From: a virus | Virus record (IMG/VR): IMGVR_UViG_3300027582_000012 | Coordinates: 1 to 29,896 of that record | Reading direction: 5' to 3' (one strand) | Length of the DNA: 29,896 nt | Part shown: in pieces, positions 17,464-26,390 of the stretch | Layout: every line of letters begins with the position of its first letter | Position numbering within the stretch: the stretch's first letter is position 1 | Position numbers and translations under genes: made by a program | Notes under the pieces: model-generated | The model's database searches: none | Told to the model about the DNA's origin: nothing | What the model saw: the letters and a program-made list of their open reading frames with translations, nothing else

Positions 17464-20012
17464 TGGCTAAGACTCGATTTATCCAGTCTAGCTTTGTAAG
17501 TGGTGAGTTATCCCCGCTTCTCAAGGGCCGTATTGATATCAACCAGTATTATCAGGCTGTCGAGACTGCTGAGAACGTCGTGATCGTTCCACAAGGCGGG
17601 ATGCGCCGTCGTCCTGGTACTGAGTTTATAACCGAGTGCGTTAAAGGTATTTCAAAGAAGTCACCGACGTACACCATGCCCAATGGTGGCACATCATCGG
17701 TACTCAATGACGGCGATGACACGACAAGCACGTCAACAACTACACCGATTGGCACGACTGACCCGTATGTTGTCGCCAAGATGGATTTGTTGGTTGATCT
17801 CCCCATGAAGTTTATTGATCTGCGCCAGATCAGCCTATCAACCGGCACAAGTAGTCAGTTCAAAGTCCAGTATTCAACTGATGACGTGACCTATACCGAT
17901 GCCGCAAGCGTCCCTTTGCTTGGCACTAACCCGCAGAACTTCCGATTACTGGTTGATCAGACCGCTCGGTACTGGAGACTAGCCCGTATTGGCGCGACTG
18001 ACTTGGGTGCCGCGACGGTTACGATTGCTGGTCTGTCTCTATATGAAGAGTCTGCAATTCTAAGCACGCCACGCCTTGTAGACATGAGCGTCGAGGATGA
18101 CCGGCACTACCTTGTGGAGTTTACGCGAGACAATATCGCTATATTCCGCTCTCGGCTTGTAGGCATAAACATTCAGACCACTAGGGTTGCGGACATCAAG
18201 CCCTTGTATAGCGGTTTGACGTCGGCTGAGATAGAAAATATCCGCGTGGCTCAGGTTGAAAACGTCATGCTTATCGTTGGTGACTTCGCGCCGATGCGAC
18301 TAGTAAACCTTGGGACGGATAGCGATTGGTTTTTGGATCTGATCCCGTTCACTAACGTACCTCAGTACGACTTTGACGACGCACTAAGCCCTATCCCTGT
18401 TGATGAGATACAGGTTATGACGCTAGGTCATACCGGGTCGGGCCAATGGAAGCGTGGAGATCGTTTCGAGATAGACGTTGAGGGCGTTCTTTCCAAGTCT
18501 ATTAGCTTTGCTGGTGACTCGACTCCCGATGAGCAAGCGTCAACCGTCTTTAACATCCAGAAGAACCTGCAAGAGATGCCGGTATTTGGCGAGACGGGGG
18601 TAGCTGTAACCAGAACAGGAGCTGAGCAGTACACAATCACCATATCGGGCGAGTCAACTAAAGACTTTGAGCTGTTTTCTGCGTATGTGACCGAAGGCTC
18701 TACAGATCACGAGATTAATTTCACCAAGACGCAATCAGGCTCACCCCGGAAAGAAGATGTCTGGTCGTCCACCCGTGGATATCCAAACAGCATTTGCTTC
18801 TATGAGGGCCGCTTGGTCATAGGCGGAACTGAGTCAAAGACCCAATCAATCTTCATGTCTAAGACGGGATCATTCTTCGACTTCGATATTGATGACGGTG
18901 ATGACGATGAGGCAATCTTTGCGACGATCTCTTCACGTAAACTGAATGACATTGTTGACGTGTATCCCGGTCGTAACTTGCAGATATTTACATCGGGTGC
19001 GGAGTTTGCTGTAACCAGTAAGCCGACAACGCCTAGCTCGATTACAATTCAGCCGCAGACTTCACACGGCGCGAACAAGGTTGAGGTCCAAGACGTAGAC
19101 GGATCGACCATATTCGTTGACCGACACGGCAAGTCCCTCCTGAGCTTCCTGTATTCGTTTAACGAGGACGCTTACACGTCAGACGATAGATCGGTACTGG
19201 CCTCTCACTTAATCAACCAGCCGGTCGATATGGCCCTCCTAGCGGGTACTGCGAGTGATGACGCTAATTGGCTGTTTATCGTCAATACAGATGGCACGGC
19301 GACGATCCTTAACACGCTAAGAAGTCAGGACATCAACGGCTTCACTAGCTGGAAAACAGACGGCGACGTTAAGAGCGTTTGCGTTGTAGATGATCAGCTC
19401 TTTATGACTGTCGAGCGCACTGTAAACAGAGTTAAGAAGCTTTTCATTGAGCGCTGGGACTTTACTTACTTGATGGATTGCTCGATTAAGAGCGTCCAAG
19501 TAGCCGGTGATATCGACGGACTGGACCATTTAGACGGTGAATCGGTCAAGGTGTTAACTCGTGACGGCCAAGCTGATGCGAACGAAGGCTATGTGCTGTC
19601 GTCTTACACGGTAGCTAGTGGCGAAATCACTCTTGATCCTAGTGAGGTGTACAGCTTTACCACGTATGAGGTTGGCTTACCCTTTGTTCCTACTATTAAG
19701 CCTATGCCACTGAATACAAACATCGGATCGGGCCAGAATCAGATGCGCTTGAAGAAGATTGTCCGCATGAACCTGCGTGTCTACGAGTCTTCCGGCATTC
19801 ACATTGACGGCATTGCCGTACCTGTTCGCGAGTTTGGTGAGGCTGGTACTACATCCCCTTTAACTGGCGGGTCGATTATTCCGAAAACTGGCATAATAGA
19901 AGACGTTTACGATATTAACGGCTGGGGCCGTGAGGTCATCCCGACGATTACTTGTCCTGATCCTACGCCCATGCACATACAGATGATTGAATACGAGGTC
20001 GAAGGTAACTGA
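17463..20012 (+). CDS. Tail tubular protein B-like nozzle protein (gp12-like) with discoidin-like insertion
   Basis: The 849-residue protein starts SSFVSGELSPLLKGRIDINQ (9-28), then ENVVIVPQGGMRRRPGTEFI (37-56), a mark of podovirus nozzle proteins. At about 76-196 it has an inserted stretch (SSVLNDGDDTTST, QFKVQYSTDDVTYTDA, then ARYWRLARIGA and VTIAGLSLYE) resembling a discoidin/F5-8C sugar-binding domain; after it the usual sequence resumes with HYLVEFTRDNIAIFRSRL. The rest has blocks typical of gp12 (YPNSICFYEGRLVIGGTESK, then VTSKPTTPSS). It forms the tail tube tip. The insertion suggests added surface binding. Confidence 0.85.
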   Translation: MAKTRFIQSSFVSGELSPLLKGRIDINQYYQAVETAENVVIVPQGGMRRRPGTEFITECVKGISKKSPTYTMPNGGTSSVLNDGDDTTSTSTTTPIGTTDPYVVAKMDLLVDLPMKFIDLRQISLSTGTSSQFKVQYSTDDVTYTDAASVPLLGTNPQNFRLLVDQTARYWRLARIGATDLGAATVTIAGLSLYEESAILSTPRLVDMSVEDDRHYLVEFTRDNIAIFRSRLVGINIQTTRVADIKPLYSGLTSAEIENIRVAQVENVMLIVGDFAPMRLVNLGTDSDWFLDLIPFTNVPQYDFDDALSPIPVDEIQVMTLGHTGSGQWKRGDRFEIDVEGVLSKSISFAGDSTPDEQASTVFNIQKNLQEMPVFGETGVAVTRTGAEQYTITISGESTKDFELFSAYVTEGSTDHEINFTKTQSGSPRKEDVWSSTRGYPNSICFYEGRLVIGGTESKTQSIFMSKTGSFFDFDIDDGDDDEAIFATISSRKLNDIVDVYPGRNLQIFTSGAEFAVTSKPTTPSSITIQPQTSHGANKVEVQDVDGSTIFVDRHGKSLLSFLYSFNEDAYTSDDRSVLASHLINQPVDMALLAGTASDDANWLFIVNTDGTATILNTLRSQDINGFTSWKTDGDVKSVCVVDDQLFMTVERTVNRVKKLFIERWDFTYLMDCSIKSVQVAGDIDGLDHLDGESVKVLTRDGQADANEGYVLSSYTVASGEITLDPSEVYSFTTYEVGLPFVPTIKPMPLNTNIGSGQNQMRLKKIVRMNLRVYESSGIHIDGIAVPVREFGEAGTTSPLTGGSIIPKTGIIEDVYDINGWGREVIPTITCPDPTPMHIQMIEYEVEGN

Positions 20013-20422
20013 TGGCTCTCCCTATATTTGCAATATTAGCGGGCTTAAGCGCAGGTGTATCAGCCTACGGTCAAGTTCAAGCCGGAAAGGCTCAGAAGGT
20101 AGCACTGAAAGAGCAAGCCAAGCAGGAAGAGCTTGCGGCAGAAAGCCAAGAGCTACAGCGTCGGCAAGAACTTAACAAAGCATTGGCGGCTAACGTCGCG
20201 GCACTCTCGACTGCGGGAATATCTGGAGAAGGCACCCCAGCAAGTCTGGCTCTGGCAAGCGCAAAGCAAGTCGGGTTAAGTGAAGCTACTATTGATGTGT
20301 CTGAGAATCTAAGACAAGCGGCATTAAAGCGACAAGCTAAACAAGCGACTCAAACAGCAGGATTAGCGGCGGCAAGTACATTGCTTAGTGGTGGCGTGAA
20401 AGCGGCGCAGTTAGCGGAATAA
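20012..20422 (+). CDS. Internal virion protein (T7 gp14-like)
   Basis: The 136-residue protein has a hydrophobic N-terminal stretch (LPIFAILAGLSAGVSAYG, 3-20), then long Ala/Gln-rich helix AQKVALKEQAKQEELAAESQ (28-47) and LQRRQELNKALAANVAALST, and EGTPASLALASAKQ. This is the known pattern of gp14-like internal proteins, which form the outer part of the ejection channel in the host membrane. It begins overlapping the nozzle stop. Its size is below T7 gp14 (about 196) but normal for this phage type. Confidence 0.75.
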   Translation: MALPIFAILAGLSAGVSAYGQVQAGKAQKVALKEQAKQEELAAESQELQRRQELNKALAANVAALSTAGISGEGTPASLALASAKQVGLSEATIDVSENLRQAALKRQAKQATQTAGLAAASTLLSGGVKAAQLAE

Positions 20423-20426
20423 AGTT

Positions 20427-21992
20427 ATGGCTCAGAAGCGCATTGATTATTACGGACAGTTTACGCCTACAGGTGTAGACACCTCTCAGGCTAAACGCTT
20501 GCAGGCTCTCTCTGGCTTGGCTGAACAGGTCGGGGACATTGCGTTTGAGGTTGGGGCTAAGATCCAAACGAAGCGCGGCCAAGAGGCTGGTCTTGCGGCT
20601 GGGGCAGAGGCCGCTGACAAAGGCGAGATGATCGAAACGCAAAAAGGTTTCTTGTCACAGATATCCATATTTGATCAGGCATACAACAATGCACTGTCAA
20701 AGGCATATGTTGCTGGCGTTGATAACGATGCGCGAGAGAATGTCAATCGCCTACTTACTGACAACCCCGATGACATTGATGCGTTTGATGAAGCTGTCAA
20801 CGCTTATCGGAATGGCGTAACACAGAATATAGCCGAAGAATTTAGACCATTGATTAATCAGTCAATGGATCAAATGATTACTAGCGCCCGCTCACAGGTA
20901 CACCAATCTCAGACAGCCAAGAACCTCAAGAACGCAGATGACACGCTGATTCGCTCCGGTCAAACAGCAACCGAGGCCGCATTGAAGGCGGCACGTATCG
21001 GTGATGATGAGTCGGCAATGATTGGTCGTATGAATGCCTTTTCTACCTTTGATGCTCGCGTTGAAGCTGGAACGATGACTCCGGCGGCGGCTGAAACTGC
21101 CAAGCAGAACCTTATAGTAGCTACGGAAGGCGAGAAAGCCCGAGGTGGATTGCAAGCTCTTATCAAGAATCGTGGCGCTTATGCGGCGGTTGAGTTTATC
21201 AATGCGGTAGCTGAGACGCCTGTTAGTAACTTCACGCTAGACCAGCAAGAAGAATTAGCGAATGTCCTACGTGCTGACTTGAATGAGTACATATCACTGA
21301 CCAACATCCAAGAGAAGCAAGCTGAGGACGCACTGAAGGCCCGTCAAGGCGAGAACTTCACTAGCCTGTACGTTGGCTTGATTAACGGCGAAACCGACGT
21401 AGGCGACATTACACGCACTGCTATGGCTGGCAATCTCACACAGTCACAACTGACTACACTGACCAACGTAATGAACACTCGCGGTCAAGGTATTGATGAC
21501 TTCAATCTGATCTATGACATCCAGACGCAGATGTATCAGAACCCAGAAGCGGCGCGTAACTTGATTATTGCCAACACTGGCACTCGGCTTACCGGATCTA
21601 GGGCGCAAGAGCTATTAACTACGCTAGGCGAAGAGCCAATATTAAACACGGCAACAGCCAACCGCTTTCGAACTTTCTTAAAAAACAACGTGGCTACTAC
21701 CGACTTGCTTGGAAACATTACTGGCGAGAACAAAGAGCGGGCAATATTCTTGATGTTTGAGTTTGATAATCGAGTTTTGGCAGGTGAGGCACCGGAGGCA
21801 GTGGCATTGAATCTAGTGTCTGTTGATGACATTCTCAGAAAGAACTTTGATAGAGAGTTTGAAAAACTTGAGGCTGAGATAGGAACCCTAACTAAATCCG
21901 AATACGACGAAAGATTCCAATTGTTGACGACACAGCAACAGCGTATGGAAAACTTTGAGAGCATGATGGCTGATATTAAGAGAGGACAATAA
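20427..21992 (+). CDS. Internal virion protein (gp15-like)
   Basis: The 521-residue product is nearly all helix with many Ala, Gln, Asp and Glu, and has no membrane segment. It opens QKRIDYYGQFTPTGVDTSQA (3-22), then LAEQVGDIAFEVGAKIQTKR, EAGLAAGAEAADKGE and SKAYVAGVDNDARENV (91-106). Order after the gp14-like gene and size support a middle core protein that makes part of the ejection tube. Sequence similarity to T7 gp15 is not visible by eye; identity comes from order and start patterns. The last part, close to the next gene, is AT-richer. Confidence 0.75.
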   Translation: MAQKRIDYYGQFTPTGVDTSQAKRLQALSGLAEQVGDIAFEVGAKIQTKRGQEAGLAAGAEAADKGEMIETQKGFLSQISIFDQAYNNALSKAYVAGVDNDARENVNRLLTDNPDDIDAFDEAVNAYRNGVTQNIAEEFRPLINQSMDQMITSARSQVHQSQTAKNLKNADDTLIRSGQTATEAALKAARIGDDESAMIGRMNAFSTFDARVEAGTMTPAAAETAKQNLIVATEGEKARGGLQALIKNRGAYAAVEFINAVAETPVSNFTLDQQEELANVLRADLNEYISLTNIQEKQAEDALKARQGENFTSLYVGLINGETDVGDITRTAMAGNLTQSQLTTLTNVMNTRGQGIDDFNLIYDIQTQMYQNPEAARNLIIANTGTRLTGSRAQELLTTLGEEPILNTATANRFRTFLKNNVATTDLLGNITGENKERAIFLMFEFDNRVLAGEAPEAVALNLVSVDDILRKNFDREFEKLEAEIGTLTKSEYDERFQLLTTQQQRMENFESMMADIKRGQ

Positions 21993-24900
21993 TGGTTAGT
22001 AAGTTAATAACTCAAGTTGCCGAAGGTATCTCTCGGTCTGGCTCTCCAGCCTATAAAGATGAAGTTGCTCGATCTGTTGCGCGAGAAGCGTTTGCCAAAG
22101 AGGTTAGCGATTCTGGGTTAGAAGCTGGTGCATACATTGATGAATTTGACATTAATGAGCTTACTGTTGGGCCAGAAGCAAAAAGATTATTACGCGCATT
22201 AGAGCGGGATGATTACTTAGGTTTTGATCGTATAGACGACGTATTTGTTCAGTTGTTTGATGAAGGTGGCTTAGAGGGTTTTGATCCATCGCCTCAGCTT
22301 AAATCTGCATTTGGCAGATATCTCAATGAAGCTACAGGTATGACTGGTCCTGGGATGTCCTATTTCGATAAGCCACAACCAAAGGTTAAGTCAGGCTTTA
22401 AGGCTTATCACGGTAGCCCATATCAGTTTGAGCAATTTGATATAGAAAAGATTGGCACCGGCGAAGGCGCGCAGGCATATGGCTATGGCTTGTATTTTGC
22501 TGAATCAGAAGATGTTGCTCGCGGATACAGAGAAGCTCTTACGAGTCCTCGCATTGAGGTTGGCGGTAAACCTGCTGACCTTATATATACCGCAGATATT
22601 CGAGAGCGCTTTGCTGATTTGTATGACGAGGTTGGTGATGAAATCTCACAAGAGCGCTTAGATGTTATCTTGAGCAACATGAGCCAAGCCAACACTGAAA
22701 GTGACTTGGAAAATGTACTCTCATCCTTTAGGCCAGAAGAGCGGCGCTTATTTGAAACATACGTCCGACCTCGCTCTGAATTTGTAGAGCCGAAAGGCGC
22801 AGTGTATGAAGTTCAGATCCAAGCAGGTCAAGATGAGCTTATCAATTGGGATAGACCAGTAGCAGAACAACCACCAAAAGTACGAGACGCTTTGCTAAAA
22901 CTTGAGGGCGTTGATGAAAACACTAAAGGTGAGTTTGCGTATTACCGACTAGCGCCTCAAGCCACAGGCAAAGAAGCACAAAAGCAAGCCACAGAAAAAG
23001 CGAAAGAGCTTGGCATAAAAGGCATTAGGTATGCCGATGGTATGTCGCGTAAGACTGAAGGCGGTACGAGTAACTTTGTAGTTTTTGATCCACGCATCAT
23101 TGAGATATCGCGCCAATATGGCATAGCGTTGCCGATGGCTGGCCTTATGCTGGCTAATCAAGACGCACAAGCCGCTGAGTCTATGAGCTTGACCACTGAG
23201 CCGCGTCCACCAATGCGTATGCCTACGTTTGAAAACGATGACGCTACCGGCAAGGTGCTTGATGCACGACAAGGCGCAGACCTATCGCCATACGACCGAG
23301 CCATGATGAAGGCTCAGGTTGATCAAGAGCCGATGACACCCTTCGAGGCTATACCTGCAAGGGCTGAACGCTTTGCTCGCGAGGTCACAATACCTGCGAT
23401 TAGTGATATTGCTGGTGGATTGATCGAAGCGCCACGTCAGGCGGTTGCTGGTTTCTTGGATGCGACTGCTGAAGCGGCTCGCATGATGGAATCCATTATC
23501 CCGCTAGGCACTATCAGCGGTGCAGAACCTGAGTATCTTGAGATTGAAGCCGACCCTCGCACCGTAACGGGCGCAGGTGTACGTGCTATCAGTCAGTTCC
23601 TTACAGGTTTCATTCCAGCATTACGCGGCGTCAAGGCTCTTGGTGTCACAGGTGTTGCGGCTCCAGCAACGGCAGGTGCTATCGCTGACGCTACAGTGTT
23701 CGATCCGCAAGAAGAGCGACTGTCTAACCTTATCCAAGACGTACCCTCTTTACAGAACCCAATCACGGAATACCTTGCGGCTGGCCCAGAAGATACAGAC
23801 GCCGAGGGACGGTTTAAAAACGCCGTGGAAGGACTTGCGCTTGGCGGAGCCGCAGATAGCTTGATACAAGGTGTTCGCCTTGTGAAGAGCCGCAGGGCGC
23901 TTGTAGAGGCGGCTGAAGCAGAAGGCAAGCCAGTCGAGCAGATGATCGAAGAGGCTATGGCTACCATGAAGGGTGGAGTGCCAGCCCCTCGTGAGATGCC
24001 GCCCGGTCAAGAGTACATTCCGTTTGATGAGGCGGCTGAAGCTGTACAGCCTACAATCCGCGTACCTGAGTTCAAGATGGGTGCCACAGATGCGGAACCA
24101 GAAGCGGCTCGCAATATCAATCTTGCTAACCTCAATACCACTGAGGATGTATCAACCCTTATTGACGAGGTAGCTAGGGCTGATGCGCCGAATATGAACG
24201 ATGCGCGTCGTCAAAAGATTACCAATCAAGACCTTCCAAAGTTAGCAGACGACCTTGGCATGACTGTCGAAGACTTGTTAGCACGTCGGCAGGGTTCAGC
24301 ATTCAACGCGGAACAGATCCTAGCGGCTCGCAAAATCCTCGTGGCGTCTGGCGAGAACCTAGTTAAGTTGGCTGGTGCGGCTAAGAACGGTAGTGAGATG
24401 GACCTTGCACTATTCCGCAGGGCTATGGGTCAACATCGAGCCATTCAAGCGCAAGTGTCAGGCATGACGGCTGAGGCTGGTCGTGCATTGCAGTCATTTA
24501 GAGTTGTGGCGGCAAGCTCACGAGAGCAAGAGCGCATGATTAAAGAGGCGCTTCAGACTACAGGCGGCGAAGCTGTATCGCGTGACATGGCGGCTATGCT
24601 ATCAGAGCTAGATGACCCAGCTCAGATTGGTCGCTTTGTTAAGGATGCGAACAGAGCCACTACCAAAGACCAGCTTTACGAGGTGTGGATTAACGGCTTG
24701 CTGTCTTCACCTACGACTCACATGGTCAACATACTATCTAACGTCATGGTCGTTGGACTTACTGTTGGTGAGAGAAAAATCGCAAGCTCTATTGGTGGAA
24801 ACATACCGCCCGGCGAAACGTCTGCACAACTTAAAGGTGTGGTCGATGGCGCGCGTGATGGCTTCCGATTAGCGTGGAATGTGCTGAAGACCGGAGAGCC

Positions 24901-26389
24901 TACTGATCCATTGCAGAAGGTAGAGGCTGAGAAGTTTCGAGCTGTAACCTCTGAGAACCTTAACATTGCTGGCCCTGCTGGTCGCTTTGCTGATTATATG
25001 GGTGAAGCGATACGCGTCCCCGGTCGTCTACTAACAGCGGGAGATGAGTTCTTTAAGGCTATCGGCTACCGTATGGAGCTGTACTCGCAAGCCTACCGCC
25101 AAACATTTAACGAAGGCTTACGCGATCAGGCGGCGGCAAAGCGGGTCATTGAGATCATCGAGAACCCGCCCGAGAACATTAAGCAAGCGGCAGTCGATGC
25201 GTCACGCTATCAGACCTTTACTAACCAGCTAGGCAAGACTGGCAAGGCCGTTGAGCAGGTGCGGAACAACATCCCATACGCTCGCGTGGTCATGCCGTTT
25301 GTTCGGACGCCTGTAAACATCATGTCGTACACCTTCGAGCGCACTCCATTAGCTCCGCTGTCCAGCGCATTCCGCGAAGAGATTGCGGCAGGTGGCGCAC
25401 GTCGTGACTTAGCATTAGGCAAGCTGATTTCTGGCTCGATGTTAATGGCTGTATCTGCTGATCTCGTATTGAGCGGATCAGTAACAGGTGCTGGGCCAAC
25501 CAATCCCAAGATGCGAAACATCATGCGGGCTACTGGCTGGCAACCATACTCGATCAAGATTGGCGATAAGTATTACGCATACAACCGCCTTGATCCTGTA
25601 GGTGCATTGCTAGGCTTGTCGGCAGATGTCTCAGAAATTATTGGTCAAACAGATGAGGCTGAAGCGTCACAGCTTGCTACTGCGGCGGCGCTGTCGGTTG
25701 CACAGAACATGGCAAGCAAGACGTATATGTCTGGTGTGACTGACTTCTTCGATGCTTTCTTTGGCGCAAGCACAGACCCCGAGGCTAAGAACTACAAGCT
25801 GGACCGCTATCTACAGCGCATGGTTAGCTCTGCTGTTCCTTCATTTGTTGCAAACATTGAGCGCAATTTAAGCCCGGAGATGAGTGCTACATACGGTTAC
25901 ATTGATCGTATTAAGTCACGTTTACCGGGTTACTCCGACGACCTTCCCCCGCGTAGAAATATATTTGGCGAACCCATTGTATTAGAGGGCGGTATTGGTC
26001 CCGATATCATGTCGCCCATCTACGCATCTACAGCGAAGGACGATCCTGTCGCGGATGAGATGGTGCGCCAACAGGTATCTGTGGGAATGCCTCGCAGACA
26101 GATCCAAGGCATTGAGTTAGACGCCAAGCAATATGATCGCTATGTGCTTTTGTATAGCGGTATCGAGGCTCAGATGTCTTTGAAAGAACAGCTTAGATCC
26201 ATGTTTGATACACGTAGTTACAAAAATGCTACTGATGGGCCTGAAGGTGGTAAGTCTTTAATGGTAAAATCAGTGTTCACAGCATACAGAGACATGGCAC
26301 AAGCACAGATGTTGGCAGAGGATGAGACGCTAACGAACCAAATCACGCTCGCACAAGAGCAAAGAGTAGAGAAACTACTGGGACGCTGA
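21992..26389 (+). CDS. Large internal virion protein (gp16-like) with ADP-ribosyltransferase-like domain
   Basis: The 1465-residue protein is ejected with the DNA. Residues 136-375 look like an ADP-ribosyltransferase: KAYHGSPYQFEQFD (137-150, H140), GEGAQAYGYGLYFAESEDVA (157-176, Y168) and TSNFVVFDPRIIEIS (359-373). This H-Y pattern with GLYFA and NFVVFD is found in ART domains of phage polyvalent proteins. Hydrophobic helices follow (about 525-565), then DPQEERLSNLI and DAEGRFKNAVEGLALGGAAD, and a C-terminal half with IPYARVVMPFVRTPVNI and WQPYSIKIGDKYYAYNRLDP, typical of gp16-like proteins. I see no lysozyme or transglycosylase domain. The first about 370 codons are AT-richer than the rest. 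Confidence 0.85.
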   Translation: MVSKLITQVAEGISRSGSPAYKDEVARSVAREAFAKEVSDSGLEAGAYIDEFDINELTVGPEAKRLLRALERDDYLGFDRIDDVFVQLFDEGGLEGFDPSPQLKSAFGRYLNEATGMTGPGMSYFDKPQPKVKSGFKAYHGSPYQFEQFDIEKIGTGEGAQAYGYGLYFAESEDVARGYREALTSPRIEVGGKPADLIYTADIRERFADLYDEVGDEISQERLDVILSNMSQANTESDLENVLSSFRPEERRLFETYVRPRSEFVEPKGAVYEVQIQAGQDELINWDRPVAEQPPKVRDALLKLEGVDENTKGEFAYYRLAPQATGKEAQKQATEKAKELGIKGIRYADGMSRKTEGGTSNFVVFDPRIIEISRQYGIALPMAGLMLANQDAQAAESMSLTTEPRPPMRMPTFENDDATGKVLDARQGADLSPYDRAMMKAQVDQEPMTPFEAIPARAERFAREVTIPAISDIAGGLIEAPRQAVAGFLDATAEAARMMESIIPLGTISGAEPEYLEIEADPRTVTGAGVRAISQFLTGFIPALRGVKALGVTGVAAPATAGAIADATVFDPQEERLSNLIQDVPSLQNPITEYLAAGPEDTDAEGRFKNAVEGLALGGAADSLIQGVRLVKSRRALVEAAEAEGKPVEQMIEEAMATMKGGVPAPREMPPGQEYIPFDEAAEAVQPTIRVPEFKMGATDAEPEAARNINLANLNTTEDVSTLIDEVARADAPNMNDARRQKITNQDLPKLADDLGMTVEDLLARRQGSAFNAEQILAARKILVASGENLVKLAGAAKNGSEMDLALFRRAMGQHRAIQAQVSGMTAEAGRALQSFRVVAASSREQERMIKEALQTTGGEAVSRDMAAMLSELDDPAQIGRFVKDANRATTKDQLYEVWINGLLSSPTTHMVNILSNVMVVGLTVGERKIASSIGGNIPPGETSAQLKGVVDGARDGFRLAWNVLKTGEPTDPLQKVEAEKFRAVTSENLNIAGPAGRFADYMGEAIRVPGRLLTAGDEFFKAIGYRMELYSQAYRQTFNEGLRDQAAAKRVIEIIENPPENIKQAAVDASRYQTFTNQLGKTGKAVEQVRNNIPYARVVMPFVRTPVNIMSYTFERTPLAPLSSAFREEIAAGGARRDLALGKLISGSMLMAVSADLVLSGSVTGAGPTNPKMRNIMRATGWQPYSIKIGDKYYAYNRLDPVGALLGLSADVSEIIGQTDEAEASQLATAAALSVAQNMASKTYMSGVTDFFDAFFGASTDPEAKNYKLDRYLQRMVSSAVPSFVANIERNLSPEMSATYGYIDRIKSRLPGYSDDLPPRRNIFGEPIVLEGGIGPDIMSPIYASTAKDDPVADEMVRQQVSVGMPRRQIQGIELDAKQYDRYVLLYSGIEAQMSLKEQLRSMFDTRSYKNATDGPEGGKSLMVKSVFTAYRDMAQAQMLAEDETLTNQITLAQEQRVEKLLGR

Positions 26390-26390
26390 T

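Noticed and set aside
21536-21964. 142-codon minus-strand frame opposite the gp15-like gene
   Set aside because: Ser/Val-rich shadow peptide, no ribosome site, inside a continuous plus-strand operon.
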